Shown here piece by piece: positions 1 through 9,249 of a stretch of 64,000 bases of DNA. A program made the translations under genes and the position numbers. Numbering within the stretch: position 1 is the first letter of the stretch; every line of letters begins with the position of its first letter. Where the stretch lies: the NCBI RefSeq assembly GCF_000234665.1, contig NC_018322.1, forward strand, positions 186,001-250,000, given 5' to 3'. Source of the DNA: Leishmania mexicana MHOM/GT/2001/U1103. Its lineage: Eukaryota > Euglenozoa > Kinetoplastea > Trypanosomatida > Trypanosomatidae. The notes below the pieces were generated by a model. That model was given only the letters and a program-made list of their open reading frames with translations, did no database searches and had not been told where the DNA came from.

Positions 1-607
1 ACTTCGCCTTCAGCAGCTGCTCGCAGCGAACGCGCGACTCCGTCAATGTCGGGTTCACCAGCTCGGCGTGCTGGCCTGCCTGCTTCAGCAGACGGCTGAG
101 GCGCGCGTTCTCCTGCACCACACGCTGGTGGCTTGTGCGATGGTACTCGCGGTCCTTCTTCGCCTGCGTCCACTGCTGTGTGACGCGCGTGTTGAGCTCC
201 GCGTGCTGGCGCAGCTCGCGCTCCAGCAGCTCGATGCGGTTTTGTAGCGCCATCGTCTCGCGGTAGTTGTCCGGCACCATTGGGTTTGACGGCGTGACGG
301 TGACGGTGCCGGTGCCACCGCCAGCCTTGCCGTACCACTCACTCTCAAAGGCCTGCAGGGTGCGCGTCATGCCATTACGGTGGAGGAAGTTGCGAACAAA
401 GTCATCCATCACCTCTGGCACCCGCAACAGCTGCGCTGTGGGCGGTGAAGGGACATCAAGCTGCTTCTGCACCTGGACAGAGCGCCGGAGGGTGTCCAGG
501 TCCATGTCTTCAGCGTTTTGCATGGCCGCCATCGGGCCCACGCCAGGGTTGGAGAGCGGGCACCCACCCACTTCCGTGACGAAGTTGGCCGGGGCTGTGT
601 AGCTCAT
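1..607 (-). CDS. PF20: PF20/SPAG16-like axonemal central-apparatus protein, 5' part only
   Basis: The frame is open from the ATG at 607 to the window edge, giving the first 202 residues; the stop is outside. Residues about 70-100 carry the segment VPEVMDDFVRNFLHRNGM followed by TRTLQAFESEWYGK, which closely matches the conserved N-terminal block of SPAG16/PF20 proteins (LisH-like). The rest, from about residue 118, is a charged heptad-type coiled coil rich in Q, E and R. In other organisms this protein is a WD40-repeat component bridging the two central-pair microtubules of the motile axoneme; the WD40 part would lie left of position 1. Family assignment rests on recognising the N-terminal block, not on the WD repeats, which cannot be seen. 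It is the last gene seen in the left polycistronic unit. Confidence 0.75.
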   Translation of the reverse strand, partial: MSYTAPANFVTEVGGCPLSNPGVGPMAAMQNAEDMDLDTLRRSVQVQKQLDVPSPPTAQLLRVPEVMDDFVRNFLHRNGMTRTLQAFESEWYGKAGGGTGTVTVTPSNPMVPDNYRETMALQNRIELLERELRQHAELNTRVTQQWTQAKKDREYHRTSHQRVVQENARLSRLLKQAGQHAELVNPTLTESRVRCEQLLKAK

Positions 608-1568
608 ATATGCGAGCTCGTAATCGCTCGGCTTTAGCAAGAGCCACTAGAGAGAGAAGGGGGAGAGCTAATGCCTGTCCCACCCTCTATGGAGGAGCGC
701 GCCTGCGCGTCTGTCGGGGGAGGGGGGAGGGGGTAAGAGAAGCAGTGTGGAGACGTACGCCACCCTCGACAATGACGATGCGGCCCTTCACGGTCCCGTG
801 TTCGCACTGTTCAGGCACGCATGTGCATGAGTGAGAAAGGAGAGTCAGGGGCAGAGAGAGCGAGAGAGTAACGAGAGTAACGAGAGAAAAGGACGAGCGG
901 ATGGGGTAGAGAATGAGAGACAGGGGAGATGAGCACCCACGGGATGCAGCGCATTGATGACTCGGTCTGCCCACCACAACCACCCCAACCTCTCGCCTTC
1001 CCCACCCAACAACCAAGGCACCAAAAAAAAAATGAGACAAGGAAAAGGATAGAACGCGCCCCAGACATTCATGCCGTCAAGACACCTCAGCCCGCCTTTT
1101 GAGGGGAAGGGGGAGGGAGGTCTTCGCATGTGTGCGTGTGTTCGCAAGTCCGATGTGTAAGATAATCACGCTCACGTGAAAGGATCGGTACAACAGCTGC
1201 CATCTATACCACTGCCATCCCTCCTCCCCGCGCCAAGAAGTGTGCACAAGCTGTCGTGGAACTCCTCGCCGGGAGGAAACGCAGCCAAACATCATTGGAT
1301 GGCAAAACTTTTTTGTGTGTGGGGGGGGGGGGCCGAGAAGGCAGAGAAAACCGGCGCCGCCCAGTCCGGTGGGCGAGTGCTTCCCGTAGACACCCATTAG
1401 GACTCGAAGGCAAAGGTATAGACGCACAGACGCATACACGCACAGCAGGCACGCGCCCCCTACATTGCTCTCACCTGACGCATGTTTTACCGTGTCCTGC
1501 GACCCGGGCCTTCCCTTTGCCACCTGTGTCGCGGTAGCGCTTTCTTTCGTCTCCCTTGCCCATCGCTG
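608..1568. other. Intergenic: UNG to PF20 spacer (960 bp)
   Basis: No convincing gene. Simple-sequence purine and pyrimidine tracts and a G10 homopolymer (about 1321-1332) are present. It should hold the 3' UTR of the glycosylase gene and the 5' UTR of the PF20-like gene. Confidence 0.6.
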
Positions 1569-2690
1569 TCAGCGCAGCGAAGCATTCAATGGCAGCTGCC
1601 AATGCATGGGAAGGTGGCCCATGCTCTGCAGCGCCTCGTTGCACGCAGAGAAGCAGTGGCACCCGAACCAGCCGCGGCTGGCGCTCAACGGTGATGGGTG
1701 CACGCTCTCCAGGACAATGTGCCGGCTTGCGTCTATGAGCTTCTTCTTCTGCTGCGCGTAGCCACCCCAGAGCAGAAACACGAGCCGGTTGGGGTGGTGC
1801 TGGGAAAGGTGCTGGATGACGGCGTCCGTGAAGGCGGTCCAGCCACTGGTTTTGCTGTGCGAGTTGGCCTTGTGCGCCTCGACGGTCAGAGTCGCGTTCA
1901 GCATCAGCATCCCCTGCTCCGACCAGCTCTGCAGGTAGCCGTGCCTTGGTGCCTGGAAGCCCGCGATGTCCGTCGTGAGCTCCTTGTATATGTTACGCAG
2001 GCTCGGCGGAAGCGGTACTTCGGGCAAGACGGAGAAGCAGAGTCCATGCGCTTGGTGAAGATCGTGGTACGGGTCCTGGCCGAGCAGGACCACCTTCAAG
2101 CCACGAAATGGGCAGCTGTTGAACGCGTTGAAGATGTCCGTGGCAGGCGGCAGTATGGCCCTGCCCTTTTCCTTTTCCCCATCGAGAAAGCGCTCAATGC
2201 GGGCGAAGGCGCCACCTCGCCACGAATCAGCCGTAATGGGAGCCAGGAAGTCTCTCCACTCGAGGTTCGTGATTAGGCCGGCAAGCCAACGGCTGGTGAT
2301 GGCAGCGGCAGCAGCAGGCACAGTAGTGCCGCTGGAGACGTGCTTCGCCTTGTCAACGGTACCGCCCTGTTCGCTATGGGGGAGTGTCGACTCCAGGAGT
2401 GCGACTGACACACTCGCGTCGAGGTCAACCGCGTCATCTCTAGAGGCACCCTTCAGACTATCCCTTTCGGGCTCCCTGGAGTTACTACGGTTGCGACTGT
2501 CCTCGCGCAGAGTCTTGGCGTGTTTCTTAGGCGGTGAGTCCGTCCGAGGCGTGGTGCCCTCGCCGTTCGATGCCGAGGGCCACTGCCGCTGCCGCTGCCG
2601 CCCTCTGTCCGCGGCGACGACCGCGTTGGCGGCAGCTGGGCCGTTGCTGCTGGTGCCCTTCCGCACAAAATCTAAGAGCGTCTTCTGCAT
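1569..2690 (-). CDS. UNG: Uracil-DNA glycosylase (family 1)
   Basis: This 373-residue protein removes uracil from DNA as the first step of base-excision repair. The catalytic domain occupies about residues 130-373. The water-activating loop GQDPYH is at 204-209 (D206 is the general base), the uracil-binding strand reads LMLNATLTV near 262-270, and the leucine loop HPSPLSASRGWFG starts at catalytic H331. The usual FF after SASRG is WF here, a mild change. Residues 2-9 read QKTLLDFV, which resembles the PCNA-binding box at the start of nuclear UNG2 enzymes (QKTLYSFF in human), with V instead of the second aromatic residue. The region between (10-130) is polar, low complexity and probably disordered, with the basic patch PPKKHAKTLR that could be a nuclear signal. 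The ATG at 2690 is chosen because the PCNA-box-like motif follows immediately. Confidence 0.96.
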   Translation of the reverse strand: MQKTLLDFVRKGTSSNGPAAANAVVAADRGRQRQRQWPSASNGEGTTPRTDSPPKKHAKTLREDSRNRSNSREPERDSLKGASRDDAVDLDASVSVALLESTLPHSEQGGTVDKAKHVSSGTTVPAAAAAITSRWLAGLITNLEWRDFLAPITADSWRGGAFARIERFLDGEKEKGRAILPPATDIFNAFNSCPFRGLKVVLLGQDPYHDLHQAHGLCFSVLPEVPLPPSLRNIYKELTTDIAGFQAPRHGYLQSWSEQGMLMLNATLTVEAHKANSHSKTSGWTAFTDAVIQHLSQHHPNRLVFLLWGGYAQQKKKLIDASRHIVLESVHPSPLSASRGWFGCHCFSACNEALQSMGHLPMHWQLPLNASLR

Positions 2691-3180
2691 CTACTCTCTT
2701 CGAACTTGTGTGTGTGTGTGCCTCTGCGGCGTCACGTCTACCGTCTCATGCGGTGCACTCTATCACTTGAAGGGAAGAAGCGTCGTAAAAGCAGGACGAT
2801 GATGGCCAAGCATGATGGAAAAAAACGGTGGCACACACACACACACAAGTGCGTGCGGAGACGGAAAACAGGAGAGGGCGAGAGCAGAGGTGGTGGGGGA
2901 CAGACTAAATCAAACCCCCTACAAAAGCGGTAGCCTGTTATACCTGTGCGTGTGCGTGTGCGTGCATCCATGCGCACATCAACGCGTGTCTGCATGCCAC
3001 GCACTGCTTTCTGTTCTCAGCGTGCTCTGCCCGAGACTGAAAGACAAGGAGGCGAAATAAAAGGCACACCGTATGCCGAGATGTGAAGCGCGCTGTCGGT
3101 TGTCGCGGGTGTCAATATTGATGTTCATATCAACGGAGCAGGATCGCTCCTGTTTCCTCTCGCTACTTCTCTCCCATCCG
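2691..3180. other. Intergenic: BTB gene to UNG spacer (490 bp)
   Basis: Nothing coding is apparent. Contains CA/GT-rich repeats around 2833-2850 and 2945-2965, typical of UTRs in this genome. Confidence 0.6.
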
Positions 3181-4047
3181 TTACATGAACCCAGGCAGCG
3201 TGAGAAGCACGCGTCCTCGTTCAGTGTCCCAGTGCTGGATCGAAAAGCCATAGGCCGTGAGCAGCACCGTCACAAGCTGGTCGAGGTCCTGGAGCACCTG
3301 CGTCTCACGGAACACCACCCGCCGCCCAGACGCCGCGTCCACCGTCAGCCCAGGCAGCGGCGGCACAATGCGGACAGGCAGGGAACCTGATGAACACGAA
3401 GGCGGCGCAGCAGCAGCACTACTCCGAGTTGCAGCATCAGCGGCCGCCGCGACATGCCCCTTCTCCAGTGTTCGAGTCTGATCCTCAGTGGCACCGCGTG
3501 CTTCGCCCCTCCCTGTCGCGCTATCTGTGACCGGCAAAGAGAAAAACAAAGGAGGTGGAGGAGGTGCGGATGCAAGACGATCACACAAAGCTGCCTTGAT
3601 CGTTGCCCCTTCGTCAATCTGCAGTGAAGCCGGCGGCCACCACACGTACACCCCGTGCGGCAGCTGGCGACGGAAGACGCTCTGCTGGAACTCAAAGCTG
3701 TCCAAGACACTCTTCTCCATCGCCGGCAGCTCATAGTAGCGCACCTCCTGAAGCAACATATCCCACTCCACGAAGTTGTCCGGGACGGAGAGGCGGCCAT
3801 CGCGGAGGTAGGCAATGATGTAGCGGAACAAGGAGCCGTCGCGATCGATCAGGAAACTGCCATCTTCGCAGCGATGCGCGTGGCCGTCCAGGATGGGGCC
3901 AAAAATGCGATGGTCTTTGAGTTCGCGTAGCGTGTACCGGCGTGTCGTGTAAAGGGTGCCACCGACGTTCAGATGAACATGGCGAGCCCACTCACCTGTC
4001 ACGTCGATGCCGAGACTATTCTGCAGCCATGTCACCGCGGCAGACAT
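3181..4047 (-). CDS. KCTD-type BTB (K+ channel tetramerisation) domain protein
   Basis: A 288-residue protein. Residues about 23-113 form a BTB_2/T1 domain: HVHLNVGGTLYTTRRYTLREL, then an acidic loop, DGSFLIDRDGSLFRYIIAYLRDG, and LLQEVRYYELPAMEKSVLD. This is the KCTD pattern (VxLNVGGxxFxTTxxTL, FIDRDGxxFRxILxYLRxG). There are no channel transmembrane segments, so it is a soluble adaptor and not a channel. KCTD proteins elsewhere often recruit substrates to cullin-3 ligases; whether this one does is unknown. The C-terminal half holds a low-complexity A/S/P stretch (about 190-230) and then a compact region ending LLTLPGFM that resembles nothing I recognise. Start is the first in-frame ATG; no earlier start is needed for the domain. 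Confidence 0.9.
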   Translation of the reverse strand: MSAAVTWLQNSLGIDVTGEWARHVHLNVGGTLYTTRRYTLRELKDHRIFGPILDGHAHRCEDGSFLIDRDGSLFRYIIAYLRDGRLSVPDNFVEWDMLLQEVRYYELPAMEKSVLDSFEFQQSVFRRQLPHGVYVWWPPASLQIDEGATIKAALCDRLASAPPPPPLFFSLPVTDSATGRGEARGATEDQTRTLEKGHVAAAADAATRSSAAAAPPSCSSGSLPVRIVPPLPGLTVDAASGRRVVFRETQVLQDLDQLVTVLLTAYGFSIQHWDTERGRVLLTLPGFM

Positions 4048-4940
4048 GCGGATACAGAGAGGCGGGGCAAGGAGAGGCTTGGGGGAAGGAGGTGAGGCAG
4101 GGGCGAGGCGGAGGACACCTCTGAGGATGAGGAAAGGGAAGTCGGCCTGGCAGTTAGAAAAGAGAGAGGCGAGGTGGCGGAGACAACCATGAGCGCACGG
4201 GGGGACACGGGTGCGTGACGTACCGCGTGCGAACGCGTCAGCCTTGCAGATACGTCACAGCTCTTCTTGTTTTTTTTCTTTTGGAAATAATAATAATAAT
4301 AATAAAAGGAGGAGAATGAGCGGGATAAGAGAGTGCAGGAGGCAAAGGGCACGGGCAAGGGCGAAGATGAAGCATACGCGCCTGTCCTGATGCGCATAGC
4401 GGCGCCTCAAGGGAATGCAGCCCTCCCATCCTAACGCACGGCCACCGCGTGTGAGTGTCAATGATTGTGACAGGAAAGCGGTGCTTCAGCAGAGCTGTCG
4501 CCTCAATTTTTTACCCTTGCGCTACGCAAGACGCAGAGCCATTGCACTATCTCCTTCCGCGATGGTGTGTGCTCGAGCGCGTGTCGCTGTCGACTAAGGA
4601 TACGTAAAGGTCCTCGACAAGTAAACCCCACCTGTCTGTGCTGCACTCACCTCTCACGCCTCCCTCCCAATCCCCATTCGCCTCGGTTCGGGCATTTTTC
4701 ATGTTCGCCACGTTTTCTCACCTCACCGCCTCAACATTCCTCACGAGCACAACCCCAATGCAACAACGTACATGCGCTTCGCCTCCGCGTGAATTGTTAT
4801 CAAGGAGAGACGCGCAAGCGCACTCACGAGTGCACGCACGCGTTCCGGACGCAGCAATGCGTTCGCCACCACCACCACCAACAACAAAGCCCCTTTCTTT
4901 CTCTCCCACTCACACACACATACATGCATCGTCGTCGCAC
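4048..4940. other. Intergenic: PPR-like gene to BTB gene spacer (0.9 kb)
   Basis: No gene seen. On the transcribed minus strand a T-rich tract and a (TTA)n microsatellite at about 4285-4306 lie upstream of the BTB gene and may be part of its splice-acceptor region. Confidence 0.55.
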
Positions 4941-6200
4941 TCAGAAGCGCCGCCGCTGCTTGCGCATGATCTGATTCGACCACACCATAATCAGCGCGGC
5001 ATACGAGGCCGTAATTTCTTCCTTCTCAACAGCCGGCAGCCGATTCAGCACCGCCGAGGCAAGGCTCTCCTTGCCAGCCTGCTCTAGTGTTGCGATGAGA
5101 GTCGCGTAACTCACCACATTCGGAGACGGCGGTGTCGACATGGACAGGGCAGGGGAAGCCGATGCAGTCGGCGGCGACGCGGACACCGTATCTGTCTCAG
5201 CAGGGTCTGATGCCGTCGCTGGATGACCAAGCGAGGCCGCGGCCGCAGCGCAGCCTGCCTCATCCTCCTCTTCGGCGGCACGCCAGCCTTGCAGCGGGTT
5301 CGGCCCCATGGCCCGCACCACCTCCATCGCCCCTCGCCAGTCCAGTGCCGCCTCGCAGCCGCGCAGAATAACGTTGAACGCCTCCACCGTAATTTCAGCA
5401 GCGGGCAACGGGCAGCGAGTGGTCAGGTAAGCGAAGGCAGAACGCCATCCGCCCTCTCCAGCGCTTGAGTCTGACGGCGTGCGCCGCGCGAGGAGTTCCA
5501 CCGCGCGACTGAAGGTGTAAGGGTAGGCAGGGGCGAAGAAGACGCCGATCCTCTCTACTAAGTCCCACTTTTCGGCGCTGGCACACATCTCGAGAACAGC
5601 GGTGATCTGCACTGCATTGGGGTTGATGCCAGACCCGGACGGCGCGGGCGGCACTGAGGTGGACGCGATCGACGTACCTGCCGTGGAGGCAGCGGAGGTC
5701 GCTGTGGCCTCTGACGTCGCCAGCATCGCCGTCACGGCGGACAGTGCGGTAGCCTCGGCAAATGCCCGCAGTCCTCCCTCCCAGTCACCGGTGCGCTGCG
5801 CCGCGGTTAGGTACGTTGAGAGGTCAGCACTGTTGCGAACAAGGTGGCCGCTGCTGTGGATACTCAAGCGACTGGCTCGTCGCTGCGCATCCTCGCGCTC
5901 CATGAGCTCAAAGAAGTTCAGCTTCTCCTTGTTCGCCACCGTCCCAGACACACCGCTGCGGTCGACTCCACCGTGCTTTCCAGCGTGTCGGCCCTTCATC
6001 AACGCAGCGATCCTGCTGCTACGGAGCGCACCTGAGTCCACCGGGCTGCTTCCCGTTGCGGTTGCAGGAGCCCATCCGGGACTGCCGCCAAGTTCAGCCG
6101 ACTTGTGTCTCTTGTAGAGGCGTGAGACCTGCTGCTGAGCACGCTGGCGAGGCAGCCGCATGGAGCGCGCCAGCACCTGTTCGAGCGTGAGCGGCGGCAT
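4941..6200 (-). CDS. Putative mitochondrial PPR-like protein
   Basis: The frame is open from further upstream, but the first ATG is at 6200, giving 419 residues. The N-terminus (MPPLTLEQVLARSMRLPRQ, then QRAQQQVSRLYKRHK) is basic and without acidic residues after E7, as in a mitochondrial presequence. Helical-hairpin segments typical of pentatricopeptide repeats are visible in the C-terminal half, for example AFNVILRGCEAALDWRGAM and VVSYATLIATLEQAGKESL. Alanine/serine/threonine-rich linkers separate them. PPR proteins in trypanosomatids bind mitochondrial rRNA or mRNA and act in stability, editing or translation. The repeats are degenerate here, so the exact repeat number and target cannot be given. 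The protein ends in a very basic tail (IMRKQRRRF). Confidence 0.72.
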   Translation of the reverse strand: MPPLTLEQVLARSMRLPRQRAQQQVSRLYKRHKSAELGGSPGWAPATATGSSPVDSGALRSSRIAALMKGRHAGKHGGVDRSGVSGTVANKEKLNFFELMEREDAQRRASRLSIHSSGHLVRNSADLSTYLTAAQRTGDWEGGLRAFAEATALSAVTAMLATSEATATSAASTAGTSIASTSVPPAPSGSGINPNAVQITAVLEMCASAEKWDLVERIGVFFAPAYPYTFSRAVELLARRTPSDSSAGEGGWRSAFAYLTTRCPLPAAEITVEAFNVILRGCEAALDWRGAMEVVRAMGPNPLQGWRAAEEEDEAGCAAAAASLGHPATASDPAETDTVSASPPTASASPALSMSTPPSPNVVSYATLIATLEQAGKESLASAVLNRLPAVEKEEITASYAALIMVWSNQIMRKQRRRF

Positions 6201-9200
6201 CGTCTTACTGCGTGTAAGGCCTCCAGTCGTATTGCCGGTGCCCTCCGCAGACAACGCGAAGAGAGAGACGACCGAGGAGATGGCAGAGCCGACGCATCAC
6301 CCAGTTACAGGGCAGGTCAAGCACGAAAGACGCTACACCTTCGCGCCGGCAGTCGTGAAAACAGAGGGAGAGGCAGAGAGTGGGCCGGCGCCAGCGTGAC
6401 CGTGAGCACTGTGCTTGCGTGTAAGATGACGAGGTCGGTGCGATGTGCTCGGCACAGAAAGAGAGGGAAGGTGGGGATACGCACAAATGAAAGGAGTGAG
6501 CATGTAACGGAAGGGAGACGTGTGCACAGCGGGAGGTTGTGGCGGCGCTCGTGGCGAAGCTCGATGCAAGCCAAGCAGCAAAACGAGCTATGAGGGACAT
6601 GCGCTGCTGCATGTTGCCACTCCTCGCCGCCGCCGCCGCCAGCACCACCTCCGGCACAGACCACCAAATGGCAACAGAGGGCTGTGTGACGGTGGGTTAT
6701 TGCTGCTGCTGCCGCGGTCCGCCTCGGCAAGCGAAGGAGAAGGCAGGAGAAGGCCGGGTATGTCTCCGTCACCTAGCCCCTACCACGTAGGGAGAGGGAG
6801 GGGAGGGGCCTTTGCCTGGGGATATGATGTCCCAGAGATGCGGGGAGGAGAGAGAACAACGCACATGTTTAGCGGTCGCGTGTGCTGCTAGGATGATCGT
6901 ACAAATTACTCCAGTTAGAGAAACAGACAGACACAGGCACAGGCACAGACGTACATCGCTAGAGAGAGCGAGGAAGGGGGTGGAAACTGTCACGAGCACA
7001 CGAGCCGGGCGCACATTTTGTTGTTTGATCTCCTTCAATAGACATCATACAGCACCTCCACCGTTGCTGACGTCACACACGCACCACCGGAGATGGGCGG
7101 GGGGAAGGGGAGATGGGCGACACAAAATGAAGCTCAAGCATGAAAGAGATGAGCAGAGATATGCATGCATACATGTACAGAAGTACATACATACATATAT
7201 TTATATGTGTGTGTATGTATGGCACCCACACGCATTCACGTACTCCTCAACCTCTCAACCCCTCTCTCCTCATTCTCCCTCTCCCCCCCCTTCCTTACCC
7301 CTTCACTCCCACCCACCCACCCACCCTTCATATACGCTCATCCCGTAGGGTTGCTCATAGTGGTCTCCGCACACCTCCCCCCTCCCTCCCACTCCCTTGC
7401 CGCCACTCGCCATGGCGACAAAGAGGCGCATCGGCTGTTCCTGTGGTTGTTGTCGTTGCCCTTGCGCCCTCTTCTCCGCCTCTCGCCTTCCGATAGAGAC
7501 AAACTGAGCTCCTCCCCCGCCCCCCCTCATGTACGCACGTATGTGTGTATGTGTGTGTGTGTGCTCGCACTCCACCCCCCTTTCTCTCTTCCACGCCTGC
7601 GTGTGAGCCTCTGTGAGTGGACCACCGCGCCCTCCATCGCTGCTTCTCTTCCCACGTAATGCACCGGTGCCGACCACGACGAACTTCGACTCCGCGATAG
7701 CCACTGCAGGAGGCTTCTATCAGCTAATTCCAGTGCCTGTGACAGCGCGCATCAAACATCGGGCTCGTGGTGGAGAGGGTCGTGAGGGCGGTGAGACAAG
7801 TGAGCGCTGCGGCAGCGCATCGAGCTGCATTGAAGAATTAATAGCGAGACATACCACTTACACAGTCAGCGTAAAGAAAACCCATGCACAAGAAAGCGCG
7901 TGTCTCCGACCCACTGCAACGGGGGAAGCAGGTAGCCTGCAGATTGGGGCCGGGCGGGGTGGCCCCCGCGCGACACCACCATCACACAGCCATTCACGTT
8001 CCCATGCAATATACCACCCACGCGTGAGGGCACTCCGGAAAAAGACGAGCCGAAGAGAGACCCCAAAGACGCTTCCAACAAAAAAGGAGCGAGGAAGAGC
8101 GGCATCGGCGGTGGCGGCGGCGCGCATGCGCAGGAAGTCAAGCCGAAGAACGGGAGAGGGCGAGAGAGATGAATGTCATAAGCGTGAGTAAGTCTGCACA
8201 AAGCTTAAGCCCAAAGTGTAGCACGGAAAAACACAACTACGTGAGGGGGGTAGTTAGTGGGTGTGGCAAGAGCCACAGATACAGGCGAAGCAAAATAATA
8301 TAAGAGCACACAAAAAAAGAGTGAGAAGTCAGTGAGCCTTTCGGAGGGCAGGGATGTAGTGGGGCGCGTGAGCCAGTGAAGTCGGTGCCACGGCAATGGG
8401 AGGGGGAGGGGGAGGGAAGTGGAGGACAGAGAGAGCTCCGAATCAGTGACAAACAACGCATAACGGACAGCCACACGAAAGGAAGAGCGAAGCTAAGAAC
8501 GTCGACAGAAGCACAAAAAAAAACAACAAAGATGCAGACCACCAGCCCACACGCGCACAGGCGGGGGGAGGGAGAGAGAGAGACGGACAGCGCGTTGGTC
8601 AACATCAGAAACAAAAAAAAATGAAAACAAAAGGAAGAAACCCCGAGAGTTACGTCCGCGAAGAAAAAGGAAAGTGGGAAGACGCGCCGTCCATGAGCAC
8701 TCCGCATGACTTTCGTTTGTCCGCTGCGTACGCATGGGTATGCATGCATACGTGTGTGAGCGTGCACGGCTTGCGCAGGCTCACACTCACACACAGTCGA
8801 GCACGTCCCTCAGCTCTCCTTCGAGAGACAGGGGAGAGAGACGCGTGCTCGATGATACATGTCTGCTGCTCACGCAGCAAGTGCAGAACACCGGCGTATT
8901 CAGACCAGGAAAAGAAAAGCGAGGGGGGAGCCATCAAAGCCTGCAATGGTAAGGCTTGACAACCACAGATGGCAGCGCAAGCCCCTCCCCCATTCGCGTA
9001 GCTGCCTGAGTGACAAGAGAAGAAAGGAAAATGGAGCCCTCTGCACCAGCGCATGTGCAGCTGCTGGCGTCCCCTTCTGTACCCGACATACACCACACAA
9101 AGATGTTGCCGCCCCATCATGCACACACACACACGCCACCGTTTTCACCCGTCGTCCGCGTGGTTTCGACCACAAAACGCATCAAACACGTCAGAAACGG

Positions 9201-9249
9201 GGTATGATTTAGAGGTACGCAGGCGCGGCCTCCTCCCTCCTCCGCAGTC
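6201..9249. other. Long intergenic region downstream of aconitase (3.0 kb)
   Basis: No supported gene on either strand. Open frames here are rich in R, H, T and S and follow simple-sequence DNA. Contains C-rich/T-rich blocks (7260-7400, 7500-7600), a TACA/TATA stretch (7180-7235) and CA-rich tracts. It should be mostly the 3' UTR of aconitase and the 5' flank of the PPR-like gene. Confidence 0.55.
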
